64,000 nucleotides of DNA from Xanthomonas arboricola pv. guizotiae (lineage in GTDB: Bacteria; Pseudomonadota; Gammaproteobacteria; Xanthomonadales; Xanthomonadaceae): NCBI RefSeq assembly GCF_002940205.1, contig NZ_MDSK01000020.1, positions 27,738 through 91,737 on the forward strand. The letters run 5' to 3'. Below the pieces are notes generated by a model. The model worked only from the letters and a program-made list of their open reading frames with translations, ran no database searches and was not told the DNA's origin. Both the position numbers and the translations under genes were made by a program. This document shows positions 9,046 through 16,402 of this stretch, one piece after another (position 1 is the stretch's first letter; each line of letters starts with the position of its first letter).

Positions 9046-9858
9046 ATGACCAAGCAACGTTCGCTCACGCTCTGCCTGCTCGCTGCCCTGAGCCTGTCCT
9101 CCGCCGCCGCACAGGCGGCAACGCACGGGATGGGCCTGAAACCCTCGTCGTTGATGCAGCCGGTCACTCCGTTGTTCGGCATTGCCAGCGCCGCCAAACC
9201 CCTGCCCGCCACGGTCGACCTGACTGCCTGGGCAATTACCCCGGGCGACCAGGGCCAGGTGGAGTCGTGTGCGTCATGGGCAACCGCCCACACCCTGACC
9301 GGGTGGTATGCCAACGCCAACAAGCAGGCGCAAACCCGCTTTGCCCCGATGTATCTCTACAGCCAGGTCAACCGTGGCGTCGATGAGGGCTCCACGCTGG
9401 AAGCGCCGCTGGACGTCGCGCTGGCCCAAGGCATCGACACCGAGCAGCATTATTCGTGGGGCAACTACAACTGGAAGAACCCACCCACCGCGGCCGACCG
9501 CGCCAACGCCGCCAAGAACCGCACGCCGTACCGCAAGTACACCGTGCTGTATTCGGGCGACGGCAATGGCGGGCGGGCCCTGATCGAACAGATCAAACTT
9601 GCGCTGGCCTCGTCCACGCCGGTGGCGATCGCCTTCTATGTCAGGCAGGGGTTCAAAGACCTCACGCCAAAAAACCAGGTCGACTACGACACCAAGACGC
9701 CGATCCTGGGCGGGCACGCGGTGATCGCGCTGGGCTACGACAGCGAAGGGCTGCTCGTCGAAAACAGCTGGGGCACCGAATGGGGCAACAAGGGCTTTGG
9801 CAAGCTGTCCTGGTCGGTGGTCGCCAATGACGTCATCGGGGCCGACGTGGTGCACTGA
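9046..9858 (+). CDS. Secreted papain-like (C1) cysteine protease, CysP2-like
   Basis: A 270-residue exported protease. Residues 1-25 are a Sec signal peptide ending AAAQAA. The catalytic set of peptidase family C1 is visible: oxyanion Gln69 in DQGQVES, nucleophile Cys75 in SCASWA, His224 in GGHAVIALGYD and Asn240 in VENSWGTEWG. The pro-region is very short. ATG 9046 is chosen because it gives a clean signal peptide; the open frame upstream is spurious. A perfect PIP box 217 bases upstream suggests HrpX control. A PIP-box cysteine protease (CysP2) has been described in X. oryzae, and a Sec signal would fit type II secretion into plant tissue. It is inserted between creBC and creD on the opposite strand. 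Confidence 0.9.
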   Translation: MTKQRSLTLCLLAALSLSSAAAQAATHGMGLKPSSLMQPVTPLFGIASAAKPLPATVDLTAWAITPGDQGQVESCASWATAHTLTGWYANANKQAQTRFAPMYLYSQVNRGVDEGSTLEAPLDVALAQGIDTEQHYSWGNYNWKNPPTAADRANAAKNRTPYRKYTVLYSGDGNGGRALIEQIKLALASSTPVAIAFYVRQGFKDLTPKNQVDYDTKTPILGGHAVIALGYDSEGLLVENSWGTEWGNKGFGKLSWSVVANDVIGADVVH

Positions 9859-10135
9859 CACACAGCGGTTGCGCACAGCGATGCGCGGCTGACACGGATG
9901 CGGCATGTGCCCTGGCACACGCCGCTTGCGTGCCACCGCGATGCCGCCGCCGTCGGCGGCCGGCCTGTGCACAGACGGCACGCAATGCGGTTCAGAGCCG
10001 CCGACACACCTGCTGCGTAGCCGCCAGGCGGGCGCGGACGGCGCGCGGAATCGGCGCGTACCACTCGTCCACTCCGGTTGCCCCCCGCCGTCCTCACCTA
10101 CCTGACGACTGCGCACTACGGTTTGTTAGCCGCGC

Positions 10136-11584
10136 TTAGCCGATGGGAAGGCGCAGGGTCGCGACCGCGCCGCCACCCTCGCGGTTGCCCAGCGTGGCCT
10201 CGCCACCATGCAGGCGCGCCACTTCGCGCACGAACGGCAGGCCGAGGCCGGAGCTGCGTTGTCCGGTCTGCGGGCGGGCCAGCGAATAGAAACGCTCGAA
10301 CACCCGTTCCAGCGCGTAGTCCGGCACGCCGCTGCCACAGTCCTCGACCACCAGCTGCAGCTGTTCCTCCAGCACCTGCGCACGCAGCTGGATGGTGCTG
10401 CCCTGCGGTGAAAACGCGACGGCATTTTCCAGCAGGTTGACCAGCGCCTGGCGCAGCAGGAATCCATCGCCGAGCACGTACTGCCCGCGCGCGGTGTCGG
10501 ATGCGGCATCGCGTTCCAGCAGCACGCCGGCCGCTGCCGCGCGCGGCAGCACGGCATCCACGGCCGCCTGCAGCAGGCCAGCCACCGCGATGCGCTCGCG
10601 CGTCTGCAGCCAGCCGTGCTGTTCCACTTCGGCCAGCGCCAGCAGCTTGTCGATGGTTTCGGTGAGCCGCTGTTCCTGCGCGCGGATGCTGGCAACGAAG
10701 TGCTGGCGATCGGCTTCGGGCATAGGTTCGGTCAGCAGCTCCGATGCACCGCGAATCGCCGCCAGCGGGCTCTTCATTTCGTGCGTCAGCGACTGTACGT
10801 ATTGCTCCACGTAGGCCTTGCCTTCCAGCTTGCGCCGCATGCTTTCCAGCGCCTGGCCCAGGTCGCCGATTTCATCGCCGCGCGGCTCCGGCGGCGGCAC
10901 CGGCATGCCGGCGCTCACCGCCTGTGCATAGCGATTGAGCCGGCCGATGCCGCGCATCAGCCACCAGGTCATCCAGATGCCGATCAGCGCGGAAATGCCG
11001 ATCAGCCAGGCACCGCGCTGCAGGATGTTGCGCTGGCTGGCCTCGATGAACGGGTCGATGCTGCGATTGGGCTGCGCCAGCGTCAGCACGCCGATCAACC
11101 TGGCCGGGTCGTTGGGTGCGTAGATCGGTGCGGCCACATGCATCACCGTGGCGGTCGGGTCGCCATCGACCTCGGGGCTGGACCGCGCGCCGTATTCGCC
11201 GCGCAAGGTGCGATAGACATCGTTCCAGCGCGAGTTGTCGCGGCCCACATCGCGGCCCAGCGAGTCGAACACCACCACGCCGCGCGCGTCGGTCACGGTG
11301 ACGCGATAGGCCACGTTGTTCTTGCGGAACCGCCATACCCAGGCCTTGGGGTCGCGCCGCTGCGCCTGCGCCACGTTGCGCGCAAAGCTGCCGCTGGCGA
11401 TGGTGCCGGCAGCCAGCTCGCCGCTGGCCATTTCCGCCAGCACATTGGCCGCGTCCACCAGCGTGGATTCCATCGCCTGGCGCACGCCCGGCTTGACCTC
11501 GTTGACGAACACCCGCATCACGAAGAACGCGGCCAGCCCGACGATCAGGAAGAAGCCCAGGAACAGCTTGAGACCGAGCCGCAT
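10136..11584 (-). CDS. creC: Sensor histidine kinase CreC
   Basis: A 482-residue membrane kinase matching CreC along its whole length. There is a first membrane helix (about 5-28) followed by VNEVKPGVRQAMESTL. The periplasmic domain has DNSRWNDVYRTLRGEYGARS (about 116-135). A second helix (about 190-210) is followed by a HAMP domain (RGDEIGDLGQALESMRRKLE), the H-box SLTHEMKSPLAAIRG with phospho-acceptor His268, and the N, G1 and G2 boxes ending RSSGLGLPFV. It phosphorylates CreB. The signal is thought to be metabolic or peptidoglycan stress in other bacteria. creB is immediately upstream with a 48-base gap and the two are presumably one transcript. Confidence 0.93.
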   Translation of the reverse strand: MRLGLKLFLGFFLIVGLAAFFVMRVFVNEVKPGVRQAMESTLVDAANVLAEMASGELAAGTIASGSFARNVAQAQRRDPKAWVWRFRKNNVAYRVTVTDARGVVVFDSLGRDVGRDNSRWNDVYRTLRGEYGARSSPEVDGDPTATVMHVAAPIYAPNDPARLIGVLTLAQPNRSIDPFIEASQRNILQRGAWLIGISALIGIWMTWWLMRGIGRLNRYAQAVSAGMPVPPPEPRGDEIGDLGQALESMRRKLEGKAYVEQYVQSLTHEMKSPLAAIRGASELLTEPMPEADRQHFVASIRAQEQRLTETIDKLLALAEVEQHGWLQTRERIAVAGLLQAAVDAVLPRAAAAGVLLERDAASDTARGQYVLGDGFLLRQALVNLLENAVAFSPQGSTIQLRAQVLEEQLQLVVEDCGSGVPDYALERVFERFYSLARPQTGQRSSGLGLPFVREVARLHGGEATLGNREGGGAVATLRLPIG

Positions 11585-11632
11585 CTCAGGCCCTCATCCC
11601 GACAACAACGCGATGCCTGCATGCGGCCATGG

Positions 11633-12325
11633 CTATAGCTCCAGCGCGTAGCCGAGGCCACGGTGGGTGCGGATCGGATCTGCCGGCACGCCGGCCTGGC
11701 GCAGCTTGCCGCGCAGCGTCTTGATATGGGTGTCCACGGTACGGTCGGCACTGTCGGCACTCGCATCCCAGCCGCGGTCCATCAACTGCGCGCGGCTCAG
11801 GATTGCGCCGGGGCGCTGCAACAATGCCGCCAGCAACGCGTATTCGTAACGGGTCAGCGGCAGCAAGGTCTCGCCATAGCGGATGCGGCTGCCCTCGCGA
11901 TCGATCGCAAACGCGCCGTGCGGCTGCCAGCCCGGCTCCGCCACGGCGGCCACAGTGCGACGACGCAGCCGCGCGCGCACCCGCGCCACCAGCTCGCGCG
12001 GGGAGAACGGCTTGGCCATGTAGTCGTCGGCGCCCAGTTCGAAGCCGAGCACGCGGTCGATCTCGTCGTTGCGCGCGGTCAGGAAGATCACCGGCACCTC
12101 GCTGAAACTGCGCAGCGTGCGGCACACCTCGAAGCCGTTGATATCCGGCAGGCCCACGTCCAGCACCACCACATCGGCCGGGTCGGCGCGCAGCCGCGCC
12201 AGCGCGTCGCGGCCCAGCAGGCAGTGTTCGGGCGCATAGCCTTCGCTGCGCAGCGCGTACAGCACGGTATCGGCAATGGCGGCTTCGTCTTCGACGACGA
12301 GCACGCGGGCGGGAGACTCGGACAT
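11633..12325 (-). CDS. creB: Response regulator CreB (OmpR family)
   Basis: A 230-residue regulator. The receiver domain (about 6-118) has acidic residues in VVEDEAA, phospho-acceptor Asp in VVLDVGLPD and Lys in MAKPFSP. The OmpR-type winged helix (about 130-230) contains LTRYEYALLAALLQ and VDTHIKTLRGKL. It acts with CreC and should bind the cre-tag-like repeat before creD. ATG 12325 (MSESPARVLVVED) is preferred to an upstream frame start. It is divergent from rlmJ with only 46 bases between start codons, so the promoters overlap. Confidence 0.92.
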   Translation of the reverse strand: MSESPARVLVVEDEAAIADTVLYALRSEGYAPEHCLLGRDALARLRADPADVVVLDVGLPDINGFEVCRTLRSFSEVPVIFLTARNDEIDRVLGFELGADDYMAKPFSPRELVARVRARLRRRTVAAVAEPGWQPHGAFAIDREGSRIRYGETLLPLTRYEYALLAALLQRPGAILSRAQLMDRGWDASADSADRTVDTHIKTLRGKLRQAGVPADPIRTHRGLGYALEL

Positions 12326-12371
12326 GGCGCGCAGCATAGCCGCATGCTGGCGCGGCCCGTACACTGCCGCG

Positions 12372-13280
12372 ATGAACTATCGCCACGCCTTCCATGCCGG
12401 CAACCATGCCGACGTGCTCAAGCACATCGCCCTGCTGGCGCTGATCGACACCCTCAAGCGCAAGGACACGCCGTTGTTCGTGCTCGACACCCACGCCGGA
12501 CGCGGGCGCTACCAGCTCGGCGGCGAGGAAAGCCGCAAGACCAACGAGGCCGATGCCGGGGTGATGCGGCTGATGGCCGAGTCGACCCTGCCCGAGGTGG
12601 TCGAACGCTATCTGCGCGCGGTACAGGCCGACAACCACACCGTCGCCCGCCCGGCCACGCCCGGCCAGAAGCCGGCGCGCCCCACCGCCGGCATCCAGAT
12701 CAACCATTACCCCGGCTCGCCGTTGCTGGCAGCGCAGGCGCTGCGCGAACAGGACCGCATGGCGTTCTGCGAGTTGCAGCCGGAAGAGGCCGAGGCGCTC
12801 AAGCGTCTGTTCGCCAGGGACAGCCGCGTGCGCGTGCATGCCGGCGATGGCTACGAGGCGATTCGCGCCTTCGTGCCGCCGCGCGCGGGCGAGACCAGGA
12901 TCGGCCGCGGGCTGGTGCTGATCGACCCGCCGTACGAGGCGCAGGAGGCCGAGTACCCGCAGGTCATCCATAGCGTGCGCGAGACCCTGGCGCGCTGGCC
13001 GCAGGCGATCTGCATGGTGTGGTACCCGATCAAGCTGCGCCGCAGCCTGCAGCCGTTCATGCGCAAGGCGGCCACGCTGCCGGCCAAGTCGGTGCTGGTG
13101 GCCGAGCTGCAGGTGCGCCCGGACGACTCGCCGCTGCGCCTGACCGGCAGCGGGCTGCTGATCGTCAATGCGCCGTGGCAGTTCGACCGGGTGCTGGCGC
13201 CCGCGCTGCCGGTGCTGAAGCAACACCTGGGCGAAGCAGGTGCCTCGACCCGGCTGGAGTGGCTGCGCCAGGACGCCTGA
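12372..13280 (+). CDS. rlmJ: 23S rRNA (adenine2030-N6)-methyltransferase RlmJ
   Basis: A 302-residue SAM-dependent methyltransferase that modifies A2030 of 23S rRNA. It starts with the family hallmark MNYRHAFHAGNHADVLKH. It carries DTHAGRGRY (SAM-binding motif I, about residues 39-47) and the catalytic DPPY motif in VLIDPPYEAQEAEY (about 185-190), typical of N6-adenine methyltransferases. Some residues (about 100-115) form a longer insertion than in E. coli. It is divergent from creB and probably monocistronic. Confidence 0.94.
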   Translation: MNYRHAFHAGNHADVLKHIALLALIDTLKRKDTPLFVLDTHAGRGRYQLGGEESRKTNEADAGVMRLMAESTLPEVVERYLRAVQADNHTVARPATPGQKPARPTAGIQINHYPGSPLLAAQALREQDRMAFCELQPEEAEALKRLFARDSRVRVHAGDGYEAIRAFVPPRAGETRIGRGLVLIDPPYEAQEAEYPQVIHSVRETLARWPQAICMVWYPIKLRRSLQPFMRKAATLPAKSVLVAELQVRPDDSPLRLTGSGLLIVNAPWQFDRVLAPALPVLKQHLGEAGASTRLEWLRQDA

Positions 13281-13473
13281 GTCATCGCCATCAGGCGCCT
13301 GCTGGCGCTGGCGAACGCGGCTGCATACTCACGACTGGATCACGGTATCGCTCGGTACAGTGATCAGGGAAGCACTGCCACCCCCTGACGACCCCCAAGC
13401 GGCGCACCGGATTCATTCACGGTTGTGCGCTGGGCGGGTGCCAGAATCTTCCGATCTTCAAGGAACACCGGTC

Positions 13474-14016
13474 ATGGCCATTCGCAATCGCATGCCTCCC
13501 TGGCATGAAAACTTCAGCCTGCCCAATGGCCGCACGCTCCTGCTCCGCCCGATCCGTCCCGAGGACGGTCCGCCGCTGCAGGGTGCTTTCAGCCTGTTGG
13601 GACCGGAGGAAATCCGCGCGCGCTTCGTGCGCTCCTCCGCCGAGATTACGCCGGAGATGGTGCAGCGCCTGACCCATCCCAATCCCAAGAGCGAGATCGT
13701 ACTGGTGGCCGCCGAACAGCTGCCGCCGGGCGAGGCGCTGGTGGGCGCGGTGGCACGCGCGGCACTGGTGCCGGGCACCCGCCAGGCCGAGTACACCATC
13801 CTGGTCAGCAGCTTCGTCGCCGGCCAGGGGCTGGGACGCCAGCTGATGCGCAAGCTGGTCAAGTGGGCGCGGCGCAAATACCTGGATTGCCTGTTCGGCG
13901 ACGTGCTGCAAAGCAATGTGCCGATGCTGCAGCTGGCCGAGTCGCTTGGCTTCAAGCCGCAGCCGCATCCGGATTCGCCGGAGCTGGTGCGGATGGTGCT
14001 GGAGCTGGATGCCTGA
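13474..14016 (+). CDS. GNAT family N-acetyltransferase
   Basis: A 180-residue acetyltransferase with the acetyl-CoA loop VAGQGLGRQLMRKLVKWA (about 118-135) and an N-terminal LRPIRPEDG motif, as in PatZ-like GNAT domains fused to acyl-CoA synthetases. Here the domain stands alone. ATG 13474 has AAGGAA about 9 bases upstream. The C-terminus LESLGF-like AESLGFKPQPHPDSPELVRM is a typical GNAT end. The substrate is unknown. The gene is followed by a repeat-rich intergenic region. Confidence 0.85.
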   Translation: MAIRNRMPPWHENFSLPNGRTLLLRPIRPEDGPPLQGAFSLLGPEEIRARFVRSSAEITPEMVQRLTHPNPKSEIVLVAAEQLPPGEALVGAVARAALVPGTRQAEYTILVSSFVAGQGLGRQLMRKLVKWARRKYLDCLFGDVLQSNVPMLQLAESLGFKPQPHPDSPELVRMVLELDA

Positions 14017-14022
14017 GGGGCT

Positions 14023-14051
14023 GGGATTCGGGATTCGGGATTGGGGATTCG
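14023..14051. repeat. GGGATTC heptamer array
   Basis: Directly after the acetyltransferase stop, GGGATTC is repeated three times and followed by GGGATT-G-GGGATTC. Short arrays of this heptamer are common in Xanthomonas intergenic DNA. A related GGGATTGGGGATTGG occurs after the ispB-like gene near 63886. Confidence 0.6.
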
Positions 14052-14057
14052 TGAAGC

Positions 14058-14206
14058 GGCTTGGGGCTGTTGCTTGGTTGCAGGGGCCTTGCCCACCCAC
14101 CATCGCGGGACACGCCGCAAGTACGTCCGTGTAGCTCTGGCGCGGCATCCATGCCGCTCAAGGTCCCGCGACGGTGGGCGGGCAAGGACCAGGCGAGATG
14201 GTCGGT
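14058..14206. repeat. Dispersed palindromic repeat, copy 1
   Basis: Inverted arms CTTGCCCACCCACCATCGCGGGAC (from 14088) and the near-complement ending GGTGGGCGGGCAAG (14186) flank a central GGCATCCATGCC palindrome. The same element with flanks is at 46460-46602, and a variant is at 14322-14414. No coding potential is apparent. Confidence 0.7.
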
Positions 14207-14321
14207 GTGCCTGGTAGGAGCGGGCTTGACGTTCTGCTGTTCTGACAAGGAAGCGTCCGCCTAATGCAAGCGATCAACGGACAAGTTTTTAAGCAACAAC
14301 CAGCCAACTGTCTGGTGCGGT

Positions 14322-14414
14322 GTCCTCGCCGCTCGCGGGATCGCGTGGCGGCATGGATGCCGCCACCGAGCCTCCAGGAACGGATTTACGGCGTGTCCCG
14401 CAAGCGGTGAGGAC
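14322..14414. repeat. Dispersed palindromic repeat, variant copy in opposite orientation
   Basis: Shares the GGGACACGCCG and GGCATCCATGCC cores with the copy at 14058-14206 but is inverted and has different outer arms (GTCCTCGCCGCTCGCGGGA and its near-complement). With copy 1 it fills much of the 484-base gene-free gap 14017-14500. Nothing else is seen there. Confidence 0.55.
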
Positions 14415-14500
14415 GCCGCACCCTCGACCAACTGGGCTTTTGACTAAATCCCGCGTCAACGCACAGAGTGGGCTCGCGCATACACGTGCGTCGGCGGGCG

Positions 14501-15913
14501 TCATGCCTCCTGCGTCTGGTAGGGTCCGGGCGATAATGGGATCCGCTGCATGTCGAACCTGAGCGGGCCGGAGATCAACTGGCGGCCGGATTCGTCACGC
14601 ACCTCATAACGCACGTTGGGATTGCCACTGAAGGGTACATCCCATTGATCGACCGGAGTTGCTAGTCGTTCCGCGATGGCGCTGTCGGGATCGAGATATT
14701 TTTCAGCGTAGAAATTGCGGCGTATCGACGGGTAGTGACTGCGGTCCATAGCCTGCAGCCTCAGCGCCACTCCGATGTTCAGGTCCGGCAGAACGGTGCC
14801 GGCAGGTTTGGTGCAGTCAGGCTCTGCTCCGCGCAGGATCGCCCGATGCATGGAAAGTGCATCCTGGGCAAGCGTGGGTGAGGCGAAAGGCGCCCACGCA
14901 TCCACCACGATATCGTGTTCCGGCGTCTGCCCCCGGATCACCACGAACGAGTGGCCTTCTCCGCTCACCATGTCTATCCTGCAGTCCCTCAGCGCAGGGT
15001 TCTGCGACAGCAGGTGGTACGTCAGGCGAACTTGCGAGTCGCAGTAGCCACCTTGCGCCCGGATTGCGGCCAAGGCGCGGGCGGCCAAGGCGCGGAACGC
15101 CGGTTCTCCATTTGTGACCGCCAACAACGCCGGTCCTCCATTTGTGAACGCCAACGAAGAGTGGAGCACACTCTCCCCCTTGGTTGCTGCGATGTCCTTG
15201 ATCTGGTTGCCAGCCCCGTAGGGAAGAAGTGCCTTGACCAGATCGATGGCCTCGCGTGCCGCGGCCAGATTGGCAGCGACTGCGGGTGTGATCACCCGCA
15301 AGCATGGTTTGGTGTCCGGCATTTGCGTCTTGACGATTGGATGCTTGGTGGCGAGTGCGTTGAGCTGATCCAGGTGGCTCGACGAAAGCTCGATCATCTT
15401 GTCGGACCGCAGTAGCTCGGGGATCAGCTCCTGCCCTGGGGCCAGGGTTATCGTATTTGTGCCGGATGCATCGGCTGCAAGGTACATATGGAACTGGTGC
15501 CCGCCTTGTCGTGCGGGCAGGGTGAATTCCGAAGAGCGCGTCACTGTGGCTGCAGTGTCGAGCAGGCTTATCCTGGCGTCCCGTGCCTGCCGGAAGTTGG
15601 CGTCGATCCAGGCGCTGGGTTCGAGGATTTTGTTCGACGCCGCTTCCGCCACCCATCCCCGCATCCTGCTGAACACCGAGGGCTGCGGCGGCGGGTGCGA
15701 GTGGGCGGACAAGTGGCTGGTCCGGGGGCGAGTGCTTGCCTTGCCACTGTGACGTCTCGGACTTGCTTCTGCCAAGGCAGCCAGGGGAGCCAGGGCAGGT
15801 GATGCACTGTCGCTGGACGCCGCTCCTTGACGCGATGAGCTGGAGGTGGTCGCTTCATCGGCGCTATCGTGCTGGGGCGTGCTTGAATGGAAGAGCGCGG
15901 TCAATTTCTGCAT
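14501..15913 (-). CDS. Candidate type III secreted effector, transglutaminase-like C-H-D enzyme
   Basis: A 470-residue protein with a Ser/Pro/Ala-rich, disordered N-terminus (1-80), as in type III secretion signals, and no Sec signal. The C-terminal half has a possible Cys-His-Asp triad: Cys291 in GGYCDSQ, His321 in GEGHSFVVI and Asp338 in IVVDAWAPF. This order and spacing fit papain/transglutaminase-fold effectors such as HopX/XopE, but I cannot assign it to a named Xop family and it lacks the XopE N-terminal myristoylation motif. ATG 15913 has AGGAGA 8 bases upstream. A perfect PIP box with a correctly spaced -10 lies 96 bases upstream, implying HrpX control. The base composition is less GC-rich than its neighbours. 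Two in-frame tandem duplications lie at 15066-15155. Confidence 0.75.
   Translation of the reverse strand: MQKLTALFHSSTPQHDSADEATTSSSSRQGAASSDSASPALAPLAALAEASPRRHSGKASTRPRTSHLSAHSHPPPQPSVFSRMRGWVAEAASNKILEPSAWIDANFRQARDARISLLDTAATVTRSSEFTLPARQGGHQFHMYLAADASGTNTITLAPGQELIPELLRSDKMIELSSSHLDQLNALATKHPIVKTQMPDTKPCLRVITPAVAANLAAAREAIDLVKALLPYGAGNQIKDIAATKGESVLHSSLAFTNGGPALLAVTNGEPAFRALAARALAAIRAQGGYCDSQVRLTYHLLSQNPALRDCRIDMVSGEGHSFVVIRGQTPEHDIVVDAWAPFASPTLAQDALSMHRAILRGAEPDCTKPAGTVLPDLNIGVALRLQAMDRSHYPSIRRNFYAEKYLDPDSAIAERLATPVDQWDVPFSGNPNVRYEVRDESGRQLISGPLRFDMQRIPLSPGPYQTQEA
15066..15155. repeat. Two adjacent in-frame tandem duplications inside the candidate effector
   Basis: A 15-bp unit is perfectly duplicated at 15066-15080 and 15081-15095. 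It is followed at once by a 30-bp unit duplicated at 15096-15125 and 15126-15155 with two mismatches. Both keep the frame and encode the repeats LAARA/LAAIRA-like and TNGGPALLAV/TNGEPAFRAL. Confidence 0.85.
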
Positions 15914-15972
15914 GAGACTGTCTCCTGCTAAAAAACATCTGCCGCGGGGCGTAAATTCGACGATTGATACCC

Positions 15973-16033
15973 AAGATAGCGGGGGATGCGAATGTGTCCG
16001 CCTGCTGCACGAAAGCATTGGGCCACGTGCGAA
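15973..16033 (-). promoter_or_regulatory. PIP box plus -10 promoter of the candidate effector
   Basis: Read on the minus strand, TTCGC (16033-16029) and TTCGT (16013-16009) are separated by exactly 15 bases, matching TTCGB-N15-TTCGB. Thirty bases further on is TATCTT (15978-15973), matching the YANNNT -10 box expected 30-32 bases after a PIP box. The effector ATG is 96 bases from the box. Apart from this promoter, nothing is seen in the gap 15914-16402 before mfd. Confidence 0.8.
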
Positions 16034-16402
16034 CCCAGGCATGATCGGCGGTCTCTTGCGCCTGCCGGGCTGCGGGTGGAGCTGCCGCTGCCCATCACGC
16101 TGACACTGCCTTCGCCCGCCGGCATCGCCCGCGCCGAAGGCGAGCGGCTGGACGAGATGCCCTGCATCTGGTCCTACTCGGCCGGACCGCGTTGCACAGT
16201 GCTTCGAAGAAGCCTGCGGCCGGCCATTCAACAAAGCGCTTATGAACCGCGCTGGCGCTTCCAAACACTCCTTGGGCAAGGCCTTCCACTGGCAACACGT
16301 AAGGCAGGGCTTACGCGGCGCGCTTGCGCACAGACGGGCCAAGGCCATCTTTCACGCCAGATGGACCGGGCACTGCGGGGGCTCTGATAAAATCGCGGGC
16401 TG

